This document shows positions 1 to 8,607 of a DNA stretch of 64,000 bases, piece after piece; position 1 is the first letter of the stretch; each line of letters opens with the position of its first letter. A program made the position numbers and the translations under genes. The notes below the pieces were generated by a model, which worked only from the letters and a program-made list of their open reading frames with translations, had not been told where the DNA came from and made no database searches. Where the stretch lies: positions 620,001 through 684,000 of the forward strand of contig NC_014963.1 of the NCBI RefSeq assembly GCF_000179915.2, read 5' to 3'. Origin of the DNA: Terriglobus saanensis SP1PR4. Lineage in GTDB: Bacteria > Acidobacteriota > Terriglobia > Terriglobales > Acidobacteriaceae.

Positions 1-921
1 GACGTGAAACGGCACTATATGCGCGTCCGTCCGCCGTCGCCGGGCGAGCCGTTCTATCACCCCGAAGCGGGCGAAGGTCGCCTGAATATCGCCAATCGCG
101 CTCCGGGAGAGAAGTACAACTTTGAAGCCCGCGAGATCATCGACGGCGGCTTTCTGGAACTTGTCCGTTACGGTATCCGCCGCGCCGACGATCCCCTCAT
201 CATCGACAGCCTGAAGGTGGTCGATCACGTTCTGAAGATCGATACCCCCTACGGCCCCTGCTGGCGTCGTTACAACCATGACGGCTATGGACAGCAGAAG
301 GACGGCGAACCTTTCATCCATTACGGACAGGGACGCGCATGGCCGATTTTGACAGGGGAGCGCGCCCACTACGAGATGGCGGCGGGAAATGACATCAAGC
401 CCCTGATCACCGCCCTCGAGCGCTTTTCTTCCTTTGGCGGCATGCTGCCGGAGCAGATCTGGGATTATGCTGATCTCCCCGAGGAGGGCCTGTATTTCGG
501 CCGTTCTGCCGGATCGGCGCAGCCCCTTGTCTGGGCGCATGCGGAATACATCAAGCTCCTTCGGTCGGCGGTCGACGGCAAGGTCTTCGACCGCATCTCG
601 GTGGTGGAAGATCGTTACTGCAAGAAAGCCGAAGACCGTACCTTCAAGAGTGAAGTCGAGTTTTTCCAGGTTTCACGCCCGGTAGCGCGGCTTTCGAGCC
701 AGAAACGGCTGCAGGTTTTAGATAAGAATCGGTTTCAGGTCATGTGGACATCAGATGGCTGGAAGACGAAGAACACCACCGATGCACGGCTGCTGGGGTA
801 TCCGGGTTTCTCCGCGGAGATTCCAGCCCAGGCAGCGGGATCGCAGATAGAATTCACGCTTTTCTGGCCTTTGGAAGCTCGCTGGTTAGGCAAAAATTAC
901 TTTGTGGCGGTAACCTCGTGA
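1..921 (+). CDS. GH15 glucoamylase, C-terminal part (5' end outside window)
   Basis: The reading frame is open from the first base, so this is the 3' part of a longer gene; the GTG at 4 is only an internal codon. The 306 visible residues match the end of a family 15 glycoside hydrolase (glucoamylase/glucodextranase), which releases beta-glucose from the non-reducing ends of starch or dextrins. The LPEQIWD segment near residue 150 carries the glutamate expected to be the general base of the (alpha/alpha)6 barrel, followed by a small-residue loop and WAHAEYIKL, a typical GH15 helix. The last ~90 residues look like a beta-rich C-terminal domain (WTSDGWKT, FTLFWPLEARW). It lies 91 bases upstream of transketolase, so glucose release would feed the following pentose phosphate and glucokinase genes. 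Family call strong; exact substrate and export signal cannot be judged without the N-terminus. Confidence 0.85.
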   Translation, partial: DVKRHYMRVRPPSPGEPFYHPEAGEGRLNIANRAPGEKYNFEAREIIDGGFLELVRYGIRRADDPLIIDSLKVVDHVLKIDTPYGPCWRRYNHDGYGQQKDGEPFIHYGQGRAWPILTGERAHYEMAAGNDIKPLITALERFSSFGGMLPEQIWDYADLPEEGLYFGRSAGSAQPLVWAHAEYIKLLRSAVDGKVFDRISVVEDRYCKKAEDRTFKSEVEFFQVSRPVARLSSQKRLQVLDKNRFQVMWTSDGWKTKNTTDARLLGYPGFSAEIPAQAAGSQIEFTLFWPLEARWLGKNYFVAVTS

Positions 922-1012
922 CGCAGGGGTACGACGATCCAAACTCCGCTGCGCTTGTACACTAAAACCAATATTGAATCTTGAAACCACGGCGTTCCCG
1001 CCGAGAGGACAC

Positions 1013-2995
1013 ATGAGCGATCTGGATCAGCTTTCTATCAATACACTCCGCCTTCTGGCGGTTGACGGAATCGAAAAGGCGGCAAACGGACATCCCGGAG
1101 CCCCGCTGGCGCTTTCGCCCCTTGCCTACCTGCTGTATCAGAAGCACATGAAGCACGATCCATCCGACCACAAATGGGCGGACCGCGATCGCTTCGTCCT
1201 CTCGAACGGACATGCTTCCATGCTGCAGTACGGCGCGCTGCACCTCTCGGGCTACGACGTCTCGCTCGAAGACCTGAAGCTCTTCCGCCAATGGCACTCC
1301 AAGGCCCCCGGACATCCGGAATACGGCTTCACCCCCGGCGTTGAAGTGACCACGGGACCCCTCGGACAAGGCTTCGCCATGGCCGTCGGTCTGGCGATTG
1401 CAGAAAAGCATCTCGGCGCGCTGTATAACCAGCCAGGCCAGGCAATCGTCGATCACTACACCTACGTGATGTGTGGCGATGGCGATCTGATGGAAGGCGT
1501 CTCGCATGAGGCTGCCTCGCTCGCCGGAACGCTTGGTCTCGGCAAACTCATCGTCTTCTACGACGACAATCTCATCTCGCTCGACGGTCCGACAGAGCTC
1601 TCCTACACGGAAGATGTCGACAAGCGCTTCGACGCCTATCACTGGCACACGCAGTTTGTGAAGGACGGCAACGACCTTCAGGCACTGGAAGTCGCCATTG
1701 TAGAAGCGAAGAAGGTCACCGACAAGCCTTCCATGATCCGTGTGCGCACCATCATCGGCTACGGCTCGCCGCACGCAGGAACGAACAAGGTGCACGGCGA
1801 AGCGCTGGGTGCGGAGAACACCAAGAAGACCAAGGAGTTCTTCGGCTTCGATCCCGAAAAGAGTTTTGTCGTTCCCGAAGAGGCAGGCAAGCACTGGCTT
1901 GAAGCAAAGTCGCGCGGCCAGAAGGCGCACAAGGAATGGGATGAGAAGTTTGCGGCTTACAAGCAGGCTCATCCCGATCTCGCTGCGGAGTTTGAGCGTC
2001 GTGTCTCGCATGAGCTTCCCAAGGATTGGGCGAAGGACATCAAGCCCTTCCCGACCGAAAAGGCCATTGCGACGCGCAATGCAGGACAGGTTGTCCTGCA
2101 GGCCATCGGCAAGAACCTTCCGGACCTCATCGGCGGCGCAGCCGATCTGACCAGCTCCACGAAGACCATCTTCAAGGACTCGCCCAGCTTCCACGTCGAT
2201 CCGAAGGGCAAGAACATCTTCTTCGGCGTACGCGAGTTCGGTATGTGCGCGGCGGTCAACGGCATGGCCGCTCATGGCGGCATCATTCCGTTCGGTTCCA
2301 CGTTCTTCACCTTCTCCGACTACTGCCGTTCGGCGATGCGTATGGCCGCTCTCATGAGCACGCATTCGCTCTTCGTCTTCACGCATGACTCCATCGGTCT
2401 TGGCGCTGACGGCCCCACGCATCAGCCGATCGAGCACCTGATGAGCCTGCGCGCCATTCCTCAGCTCACAGACTTCCGCCCGGCGGATGCGAACGAGACA
2501 GCAGCCTGCTGGCAGCTCGCGATCGAGCGGCCCTCGGCCTGCTTCATGGCGCTCAGCCGCCAGGACCTGCCAGTTCTCGATGCCGACAAGTACAAGGTCT
2601 TCGAGAAGGTGAAGAAGGGTGCCTACGTCCTCGAAGGCGAAGGCAATACCGATCTCATCCTCGTCGCTACGGGTTCGGAAGTCTCGCTTGCATTGAAGGC
2701 CCTTCCGGAGCTGGAGAAGGCTGGTATCAAGACCAAGGTCGTCTCCATGCCTTCGTTCCGCATCTTCAAGGAGCAGGATGAGGCGTACCGCTTGTCTATC
2801 TTCCCGCATGGCGTGCCGAAGATCTCCATCGAAGCGGGCGCAACCGAAGGCTGGTGGGAGTTCATCGGCCGCGACGGTATCGCCATCGGCGTGGACACCT
2901 TCGGAGCCTCTGCCCCAGGGCCGGAAGTGCTGGAGAAGTACGGCTTCAGTGTCGCGAACATCCTCGACAAGGCCAAGCAGGTCATCAAGAAGTAA
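1013..2995 (+). CDS. tkt: Transketolase
   Basis: Thiamine-diphosphate enzyme that moves two-carbon ketol units between pentose, triose and hexose phosphates in the non-oxidative pentose phosphate pathway. The 660-residue length is normal. Seen: N-terminal NGHPGAPLALSP, the ThDP/Mg site beginning GDGDLMEG about residue 155 and ending near the DDN at ~183, the pyrimidine-binding domain with GVREFGMCAA near residue 415, and HDSIGLGADGPTHQP near 465. I chose the ATG at 1013 because GAGAGGA lies 6-7 bases upstream (1003-1009); an in-frame TTG at 974 would add 13 residues without a better ribosome site. First gene of a same-strand run reaching glucokinase. A perfect 8-bp hairpin follows the stop codon. 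Confidence 0.97.
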   Translation: MSDLDQLSINTLRLLAVDGIEKAANGHPGAPLALSPLAYLLYQKHMKHDPSDHKWADRDRFVLSNGHASMLQYGALHLSGYDVSLEDLKLFRQWHSKAPGHPEYGFTPGVEVTTGPLGQGFAMAVGLAIAEKHLGALYNQPGQAIVDHYTYVMCGDGDLMEGVSHEAASLAGTLGLGKLIVFYDDNLISLDGPTELSYTEDVDKRFDAYHWHTQFVKDGNDLQALEVAIVEAKKVTDKPSMIRVRTIIGYGSPHAGTNKVHGEALGAENTKKTKEFFGFDPEKSFVVPEEAGKHWLEAKSRGQKAHKEWDEKFAAYKQAHPDLAAEFERRVSHELPKDWAKDIKPFPTEKAIATRNAGQVVLQAIGKNLPDLIGGAADLTSSTKTIFKDSPSFHVDPKGKNIFFGVREFGMCAAVNGMAAHGGIIPFGSTFFTFSDYCRSAMRMAALMSTHSLFVFTHDSIGLGADGPTHQPIEHLMSLRAIPQLTDFRPADANETAACWQLAIERPSACFMALSRQDLPVLDADKYKVFEKVKKGAYVLEGEGNTDLILVATGSEVSLALKALPELEKAGIKTKVVSMPSFRIFKEQDEAYRLSIFPHGVPKISIEAGATEGWWEFIGRDGIAIGVDTFGASAPGPEVLEKYGFSVANILDKAKQVIKK

Positions 2996-3014
2996 GGCAC
3001 AAGCAAGTCAAGGG

Positions 3015-3039
3015 GCTGGCGCAGAATATTCGCGCCAGC
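3015..3039 (+). other. Hairpin downstream of tkt
   Basis: GCTGGCGC (3015-3022) and GCGCCAGC (3032-3039) form a perfect 8-bp inverted repeat with a 9-base loop, 19 bases after the tkt stop. There is no T-run behind it, so it is not a clear rho-independent terminator. It may protect or separate transcript segments in the tkt-rpiB region; that is inference. Confidence 0.45.
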
Positions 3040-3056
3040 TCCACGCCCTCGAACCC

Positions 3057-3188
3057 ATGGACAAATATCTCAACGACGAAGACGCGGTGTATGAAGAGGC
3101 CCCGAGGCGGGAGCGCGACAGTAACACCTCGCTTCAACCTCAGTACGAAGACACGCAGCTTCCCGAACGCGAATACGAAGACTCCTGA
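3057..3188 (+). CDS. Possible small acidic protein (43 aa)
   Basis: A short frame runs from ATG 3057 to TGA 3188 in the gap between tkt and rpiB. The product is rich in Asp, Glu, Tyr and Gln (starts MDKYLNDEDAVYEE, ends PEREYEDS) with no hydrophobic stretch, so it would be a soluble, highly charged peptide. No good ribosome site is visible before the ATG. It fills most of a 214-base gap in an otherwise tightly packed cluster, which is the main reason to list it. I recognise no family. It could equally be untranslated spacer. Confidence 0.3.
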   Translation: MDKYLNDEDAVYEEAPRRERDSNTSLQPQYEDTQLPEREYEDS

Positions 3189-3209
3189 GTTCCAAAGGAT
3201 TTGAAGCGC

Positions 3210-3680
3210 ATGAAGATTGCTATTGCCTCGGACCATGCCGGTTTTCCCTTGAAGGAAGAGATCCGGCAGTACGTCGCGAAGCTTGGTCATGAAGTACAGG
3301 ATCTGGGAGCGTATAACGCGGAACCTTCGGACTATCCGGATTTCGCGAAAAAGGTAGGGAAGTCGCTGATGGCAGGAACCGCGGAGCGAGGCATCCTGAT
3401 CTGCGGCTCCGGTGTTGGCGTCTGTGTTGCAGCCAACAAGATGCCCGGTGTTCGTGCGGGCATGTGTCATGACACCTACTCCGCGCATCAGGGTGTCGAA
3501 CACGATCAGATGAATGTGCTCGTGATGGGTGCGCGCATCATCGGAACTGCACTCGCCGAAGAGTGTACGCTCGCGTATCTCAATGCTAAGTTCATCGCGA
3601 CAGAAGAACGTTTCGTCCGCCGCTTGAACAAGGTCTTCGCCATCGAAAAGCTCTACATGCCCCAGGCTTCAGGAAATTAA
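3210..3680 (+). CDS. rpiB: Ribose-5-phosphate isomerase B (RpiB/LacAB family)
   Basis: Interconverts ribose 5-phosphate and ribulose 5-phosphate. At 156 residues it has the usual family length. The N-terminus MKIAIASDHAGFPLKEEI and the CGSGVGVC loop near residue 66, whose first Cys is the proton-transfer residue in known RpiB enzymes, identify it, as does HDTYSAHQGVEHDQMN near residue 90. An AAAGGA at 3194-3199 with a 10-base spacer supports the ATG at 3210 over the TTG at 3201. The SDR gene follows after 2 bases, so the two are surely co-transcribed. Its position between transketolase and 6-phosphogluconate dehydrogenase fits pentose phosphate metabolism; the allose and galactose-6-phosphate branches of this family cannot be excluded by sequence alone. 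Confidence 0.93.
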   Translation: MKIAIASDHAGFPLKEEIRQYVAKLGHEVQDLGAYNAEPSDYPDFAKKVGKSLMAGTAERGILICGSGVGVCVAANKMPGVRAGMCHDTYSAHQGVEHDQMNVLVMGARIIGTALAEECTLAYLNAKFIATEERFVRRLNKVFAIEKLYMPQASGN

Positions 3681-3682
3681 AT

Positions 3683-4540
3683 ATGCCAGCACACGGAAAA
3701 AATCGCGTTTGGTTCATCACCGGAGCTTCCACTGGCTTCGGGCGTTTGCTTACGGAAGAACTTCTTCGCCGTGGAGACCGTGTGGTTGCCACGGCACGCA
3801 AGCAGGAGGTAGTCGCTGACTTGCAAACACAGCACGCGGAGCAGGTGCTCGCGCTCGCGCTGGACGTCACCAAGCCGGAGCAGATCGCTGCGGGTGTAGA
3901 TGCGGCGATTGCGCGCTTTGGGCGCATCGATGTGCTCGTCAACAATGCCGGATATGGCGTCACAGGCGCGGTCGAAGAGGTTGCGGAAGAAGAGTTTCTT
4001 CCCATGTTTGAGACCAACATCCTTGGCCTCATCCGCATGACCAAGGCTGTGGTTCCGCACCTGCGCAAGCAACGCTCCGGCCATATCCTCAATCTTTCTT
4101 CCATCGGCGGCCTGATCGCTTCGCCGGGTGTGACTTACTACAACATCTCCAAGTTTGCCGTCGAAGGTTTTACCGAAGGTCTGGCCGGAGAGATGGAGCC
4201 GCTCGGTGTCAGCGTGACGGCCATTGAGCCCGGTCCCTTCCGCACAGAGTTTCTGGGACGCTCCAAGACCGTGGCTTCGCACCAGATTGCCGATTATGCG
4301 GAGTCTGCGGGCAAATCGCGCGAGTACTTTGAAACGCAGTCTGGCAAGCAGCTGGGCGATCCGCAGAAGGCGATTGAAGCCATGATCGCCGTGGTGGACT
4401 CGCCCAATCCGCCGCGAAATCTGTTGCTTGGACGTTCGGCCTACGAGCGTTTCCGCGGGCGTCTGGCAGCATGGGACAAGAACCTGACGGAGTGGGAAGC
4501 CACGACGTTGGGCGCGGATTTTCCTCAGGAGACGAAATAG
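3683..4540 (+). CDS. Short-chain dehydrogenase/reductase
   Basis: Classical SDR of 285 residues: the nucleotide-binding TGASTGFG lies at residues 13-20, NNAG near 90, a catalytic Ser in NLSSIGG near 139 and the YNISK active-site Tyr/Lys near 153. PGPFRTEF after the active site is typical of SDRs acting on small carbonyl or sugar-like substrates. The glycine-rich loop followed by basic residues (TARKQE near 38) suggests NADP(H), which is inference. It starts 2 bases after rpiB and ends 5 bases before a HAD hydrolase. Substrate unknown; the setting suggests a sugar or sugar-derived aldehyde, or plain co-expression with the pathway. Confidence 0.85.
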   Translation: MPAHGKNRVWFITGASTGFGRLLTEELLRRGDRVVATARKQEVVADLQTQHAEQVLALALDVTKPEQIAAGVDAAIARFGRIDVLVNNAGYGVTGAVEEVAEEEFLPMFETNILGLIRMTKAVVPHLRKQRSGHILNLSSIGGLIASPGVTYYNISKFAVEGFTEGLAGEMEPLGVSVTAIEPGPFRTEFLGRSKTVASHQIADYAESAGKSREYFETQSGKQLGDPQKAIEAMIAVVDSPNPPRNLLLGRSAYERFRGRLAAWDKNLTEWEATTLGADFPQETK

Positions 4541-4545
4541 GCTCC

Positions 4546-5160
4546 ATGGCGAAGAACAAGACCATCTTCTGGGATATCGGTGGAGTCATCCTCTCCAATG
4601 GATGGGACCGAAATCAGCGCGCTCGCGGCTTGGCCCGGCTTGGCGTTGACCTGGAAGAGTACGAAGCGCGACACGAAGAGGCGAACTATACGTGGGAGCG
4701 CGGTCTTTCTACGGACGTGGAGTACTTCAACAAGACCATCTTCTTCAAGCCGCGCAGCTTCACGCTCGAAGATGTCTGGTCGGCCGTTCGCGACGAGCAG
4801 ACGCTCCTTTACCCAGGAAGCATCGAAATTCTCAACAAGCTCAACGCCACGGGAAAGTATCGCCAGGCCACGTTGAACAACGAATCGCGTGAGCTCAACG
4901 CCTATCGTCTCGACGCGTTCGACCTGCGCCGACGCTTCGATTTCTTCATCTGCTCGGGATATGTCCACGAGATGAAACCAGCGGCGAGCATCTATCAGCA
5001 AGCCATCGATACCTCAGGCAATCTGCCCGGGGAAACCTATTTCATCGACGATAAGAAGGAAAATGCGGATGCTGCCACGGCTCTCGGCATGCACGGCATT
5101 CACTTCCAGTCGCCGGAACAGTTGCAACAGCAGCTCGCACAGCTTGGCATCGAATTCTAG
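4546..5160 (+). CDS. HAD-superfamily hydrolase (subfamily IA-like)
   Basis: 204-residue haloacid dehalogenase-type phosphatase. The nucleophile Asp is D10 in FWDIGGVI; the second Asp of the usual DxD is replaced by Gly, the DxGGV pattern common in the YihX-type phosphatase branch. Motif II is near TLNNES, motif III Lys is in MKPAASIY, and the Mg-binding acidic pair is in FIDDKKENADAA near residue 165. AGGAG at 4528-4532 inside the preceding gene serves ATG 4546. YihX of E. coli dephosphorylates glucose 1-phosphate, and this gene lies in a glucose-metabolism cluster; substrate assignment is inference. Confidence 0.82.
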   Translation: MAKNKTIFWDIGGVILSNGWDRNQRARGLARLGVDLEEYEARHEEANYTWERGLSTDVEYFNKTIFFKPRSFTLEDVWSAVRDEQTLLYPGSIEILNKLNATGKYRQATLNNESRELNAYRLDAFDLRRRFDFFICSGYVHEMKPAASIYQQAIDTSGNLPGETYFIDDKKENADAATALGMHGIHFQSPEQLQQQLAQLGIEF

Positions 5161-5182
5161 AAAGCGAAAGAGGACGACTCAC

Positions 5183-6088
5183 ATGGAACTTGGAATCATT
5201 GGTCTTGGAAAAATGGGCGGCAATATGGCGGAGCGTCTTCGCCTCGCCGGACACAAGGTAGTAGGCTTCGACTTCAACAAAGATGCCACGGCAAAGCTCA
5301 CCACCGATGGTGGCTTGGGCGTGAACTCGCTCGAAGAGCTCTGTAAGAACCTGCAGGCTCCCCGCGCGATCTGGATCATGGTTCCCGATGGCAAGCCGGT
5401 GGATGACACCATTGCTGGTCTGAAGCCTTTCATGCAGAAGGGCGACATCTTCATCGACGGCGGCAACTCGAACTATAAGGAGTCGCAGCGCCGCTACGCC
5501 GAGTTGAAGCCGGAAGGTTTCAACTTCGTCGACGTTGGTACCTCCGGCGGCGTCTGGGGCCTGAAAGAGGGCTACTCCATGATGATCGGTGGAGACGAGG
5601 ATGTCATCGAAAGCCTCCGTCCCATCTTCGAGACGCTGGCACCCGGCAAGGATGAGGGTTGGGGACGCACCGGACCTTCCGGGGCTGGCCACTTCGTCAA
5701 GATGGTGCACAACGGCATCGAGTACGGCATGATGCAGTCCTACGCGGAAGGCTTCAGCATCATGAAGGCCAAGACGCCGCTGGCGCTCAACCTGCCGCAG
5801 ATCGCGAAGATCTGGCAGAAGGGCTCTGTCGTCCGCTCCTGGCTGTTGGACCTCACCGCGGAGGCCCTGGAGCACAACCCAGAGCTCGACGGCCTGCAGG
5901 CCTACGTAACCGACTCAGGCGAGGGCCGCTGGACGGTCTTCGAAGCCATTGACCTCAACGTCTCCGCGCCCATCATCACCGAATCGCTCATCCGCCGTCT
6001 GCGTTCGCGCGAGGACAACAACTACACTGACCGTATGCTTTCCGTCATGCGGAATGCCTTTGGTGGCCACTCCATGAAGAAGAAGTAA
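5183..6088 (+). CDS. gnd: 6-phosphogluconate dehydrogenase, decarboxylating, short form
   Basis: Oxidatively decarboxylates 6-phosphogluconate to ribulose 5-phosphate. N-terminal Rossmann motif GLGKMGGNMAERL; substrate loop DGGNSNYKES near residue 95; GTSGGVWGL near 117; GAGHFVKMVHNGIEYGMMQ near 170, containing the catalytic Lys-His pair. At 301 residues it belongs to the short group lacking the duplicated C-terminal domain of the ~470-residue enzyme; this group often uses NAD+, which I infer but cannot prove. AAAGAGGA lies upstream of ATG 5183. It is 22 bases after the HAD gene. A strong hairpin follows in the gap to zwf. Confidence 0.95.
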   Translation: MELGIIGLGKMGGNMAERLRLAGHKVVGFDFNKDATAKLTTDGGLGVNSLEELCKNLQAPRAIWIMVPDGKPVDDTIAGLKPFMQKGDIFIDGGNSNYKESQRRYAELKPEGFNFVDVGTSGGVWGLKEGYSMMIGGDEDVIESLRPIFETLAPGKDEGWGRTGPSGAGHFVKMVHNGIEYGMMQSYAEGFSIMKAKTPLALNLPQIAKIWQKGSVVRSWLLDLTAEALEHNPELDGLQAYVTDSGEGRWTVFEAIDLNVSAPIITESLIRRLRSREDNNYTDRMLSVMRNAFGGHSMKKK

Positions 6089-6104
6089 CCACCCTCCCGT
6101 CGGC

Positions 6105-6138
6105 GGGCGGCGAAGTTTCTCTCCATCCTTCGCCGCCC
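6105..6138 (+). other. Perfect 11-bp hairpin between gnd and zwf
   Basis: GGGCGGCGAAG (6105-6115) and CTTCGCCGCCC (6128-6138) pair perfectly around a 12-base loop, 16 bases past the gnd stop and 46 before the zwf start. No T-run follows, so it is not a standard intrinsic terminator. It could stabilise the 3' end of an upstream transcript or act with Rho; that is inference. Confidence 0.55.
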
Positions 6139-6184
6139 GAGCGCATCCGATAGAAGTGCAAGAAATTTGAAGTAAGGAAGAATC

Positions 6185-7717
6185 ATGTCGACCACTGAGA
6201 TCAAAACATCTCCGGAGCAGGTAGAGGCCGGAAAAGGTACAGAGCGTAAGCCTGAGCCCTGCGTTGTCGTCATCTTCGGCGCCTCCGGCGATCTAACCAA
6301 GCGCAAGCTCCTCCCGGCGCTCTACCATCTCGAGCAGCAGAGCCTGCTTCCCGAAGAGTTCGTCGTTGTGGGCGTCGCCCGCCGCGATCTCTCCAAGACC
6401 TTCGCGCCAGATATGCAGGACGGTATCGTCAAGGGCGGCGGCGTGGATGAGAAGGAAGAGAAGCTCTCCAAGTTCATTGAGCGCGTGAAGTACTTCGCCA
6501 CCGAGTTCGATAACGACGAAGGCTTCGAGAAGCTCAAAGCGTTTCTCGCCGACCTCGATAAAGAGTTCGGCACCAAGGGCAATCGCCTCTTCTATCTCGC
6601 CGTTGCTCCCGAGTTCTTCGCCGATATCACGCATCGCCTCGGCGACCACGGCATGACCACGGGCGAAAACGGTGCATGGGTCCGCGTCATCATCGAAAAG
6701 CCCTTCGGCACCGATCTCGAGAGCGCCAAGAAGCTCAACACGGAGATCAACAAGGTCCTGCACGAGGACCAGATCTTCCGCATCGACCATTACCTGGGCA
6801 AGGAGACGGTGCAGAACATCCTCGTCTTCCGCTTCGGCAATGGCATCTTTGAGCCCGTCTGGAACCGCAACTACATCGACAGTGTGCAGATCACCGCGGC
6901 TGAGAGCATCGGCATCGAAGGTCGCGGACCGTTCTACGAACAGGCCGGCGCGCTGCGCGATGTTCTGCAGAACCATGTGATGGAAGTACTCTCCTTCGTT
7001 GCGATGGAACCACCAGATTCGTTCGAGTCGGCGGCCGTACGCGTCGAGAAGCTGAAGGTCTGGCAGGCCATCGAGCAGATCCCGGTGGAAGATACAGCAC
7101 GCGGCCAATACGGTCCGGGCAAAGTCGATGGTCAGGATGTCATTGGCTATCGCCAGGAAGATCGCGTCAATCCGGAGTCGCAGACAGAGACCTTCGCAGC
7201 GATGAAGCTCGAGATCGAAAACTGGCGTTGGGCTGGCGTTCCGTTCTACATCCGCGCCGCCAAGCGTCTTGAGCGCCGCGTCACGGAGGTCACCATCGTC
7301 TTCAAGCAGCCGCCCCTCCACATCTTCAAATCAGCGAAGAATACGGCATCCGTCGAGCCGAATGTCCTCACCATGCGCATCCAGCCGGACGAGGGCATCA
7401 AGCTGCAGTTCGGAGCGAAGATCCCTGGCCCGACGACGAACATTGCGCAGGTGCAGATGGAGTTCTCCTACGCTGACGCCTTCGGTAAGTCGTCCGCCAA
7501 CGGCTACGAGCGTCTCCTGCTCGACGCCATGCTCGGCGACGGAACGCTCTTTGCAGAGCGCGACGGCGTGGAAGCGACCTGGGCATTGATGACACCGATC
7601 CTTGAAGCCTGGAAGGCACAGAAGGTTAACTTCCCCAACTATGAAGCCGGTTCCTGGGGACCGAAGGAAGCCGATGACCTTCTTGCAAAAGACGGTCGCG
7701 CCTGGCGTGTCTCCTAA
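6185..7717 (+). CDS. zwf: Glucose-6-phosphate 1-dehydrogenase
   Basis: First step of the oxidative pentose phosphate (and Entner-Doudoroff) route: glucose 6-phosphate + NAD(P)+ to 6-phosphogluconolactone. The 510-residue length is standard. Seen: coenzyme loop GASGDLTKRKLLPALY at residues ~37-52; RIDHYLGKE near 200, containing the catalytic His and substrate-binding residues; and RNYIDSVQITAAESIG near 230. TAAGGAAGAATC precedes ATG 6185. It follows gnd by 96 bases with a hairpin between, and is closed by a strong terminator before pgl, so it may be the last gene of the first transcript. Confidence 0.97.
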   Translation: MSTTEIKTSPEQVEAGKGTERKPEPCVVVIFGASGDLTKRKLLPALYHLEQQSLLPEEFVVVGVARRDLSKTFAPDMQDGIVKGGGVDEKEEKLSKFIERVKYFATEFDNDEGFEKLKAFLADLDKEFGTKGNRLFYLAVAPEFFADITHRLGDHGMTTGENGAWVRVIIEKPFGTDLESAKKLNTEINKVLHEDQIFRIDHYLGKETVQNILVFRFGNGIFEPVWNRNYIDSVQITAAESIGIEGRGPFYEQAGALRDVLQNHVMEVLSFVAMEPPDSFESAAVRVEKLKVWQAIEQIPVEDTARGQYGPGKVDGQDVIGYRQEDRVNPESQTETFAAMKLEIENWRWAGVPFYIRAAKRLERRVTEVTIVFKQPPLHIFKSAKNTASVEPNVLTMRIQPDEGIKLQFGAKIPGPTTNIAQVQMEFSYADAFGKSSANGYERLLLDAMLGDGTLFAERDGVEATWALMTPILEAWKAQKVNFPNYEAGSWGPKEADDLLAKDGRAWRVS

Positions 7718-7728
7718 CCTGTAATCTC

Positions 7729-7758
7729 AGAGCGCCGGCGAGTGCCGGCGCTCTTTTT
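7729..7758 (+). terminator. Rho-independent terminator after zwf
   Basis: AGAGCGCCGGC (7729-7739) pairs perfectly with GCCGGCGCTCT (7744-7754) around a 4-base loop, followed by TTTTT. It starts 12 bases after the zwf stop. It should end or attenuate transcription from the tkt-zwf side and implies a separate promoter, or read-through, for pgl-glk. Confidence 0.88.
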
Positions 7759-7800
7759 GTTTCACGGAAATCGCATCCAATACGGTAAGGACCTACGGAC

Positions 7801-8607
7801 ATGGCACGCATTACGATCGCTGAATACTCCGTCTACGACACGCCAGAGCGCGTGGCCGCCGCCGCTGCAAACACCTTTGCCAAGGCCGCCGCGGAAGCCG
7901 TCGCCGCCCGAGGAGTCGCCCGCATTGCAATCTCAGGCGGCTCTACACCGAAGCGCATGTTCGCTCTCCTCGCGGATGAATCGCGGCCTTTCCGCGCGCA
8001 GGTGGCGTGGGACAAGCTCGAACTCTACTGGGTGGACGAGCGCTGCGTGGCTCCGGACGACGCCGAATCCAACTACCGCATGACGCGCGAGCAGTTGTTG
8101 AGCAAGGTGCCATTGCCTGCTGAGAAGATCTTCCGCATGGAAGGCGAGCTCGATCCTGAAGAGGCCGCCTCGCGCTACGAATCTCTCCTGCGCATCAACT
8201 GGAAGCTCGAAGGCGCGCAGGCTCCGCAGTTCGACCTTATTCTGCTCGGCATGGGAGACGACGGCCACACCGCTTCGCTCTTCCCGCACACCGACGCCAT
8301 CAATGAGCTGGGACGTCTGGTTGTTGCAAACCACGTGCCACAGAAGGACACCTGGCGCATCACGCTGACGTGGATCGTCATCAACCACGCGCGGTCTGTC
8401 TACTTTCTGATCGAAGGCGGTGCGAAGGCGGATATTCTTCATGAGGTGCTTCTAGGGGATTACGACCCTGAGCGTTTGCCCTCGCAGCTCATTCGTCCGG
8501 AGAATGGCAAGCTCCATCTGCTCCTGGATGCGGAAGCGGCACGGCGCTTGCCGAAGGCTTCTGCCACAGACACTTGTGAAACCGGCGTTCTGGAGTTGGT
8601 TCGATGA
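7801..8607 (+). CDS. pgl: 6-phosphogluconolactonase
   Basis: Hydrolyses 6-phosphogluconolactone to 6-phosphogluconate, the step between Zwf and Gnd. The 268-residue protein has the DevB/SOL family pattern: ISGGSTPKRMF near residue 42, YWVDERCV near 78, and the phosphate/active-site loop GMGDDGHTASLFPHT near 150. The start at ATG 7801 places the conserved core at the usual distance. Its stop overlaps the glucokinase start in an ATGA, so the two are translationally coupled. A strong terminator separates it from zwf, despite the shared pathway. Confidence 0.94.
   Translation: MARITIAEYSVYDTPERVAAAAANTFAKAAAEAVAARGVARIAISGGSTPKRMFALLADESRPFRAQVAWDKLELYWVDERCVAPDDAESNYRMTREQLLSKVPLPAEKIFRMEGELDPEEAASRYESLLRINWKLEGAQAPQFDLILLGMGDDGHTASLFPHTDAINELGRLVVANHVPQKDTWRITLTWIVINHARSVYFLIEGGAKADILHEVLLGDYDPERLPSQLIRPENGKLHLLLDAEAARRLPKASATDTCETGVLELVR

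Noticed and set aside
962-2809. 615-codon open frame antisense to tkt
   Set aside because: Transketolase is certain on the other strand; long antisense frames are common in GC-rich genes because stop codons are rare there. The translation is Arg/Leu/Val-rich without family features.
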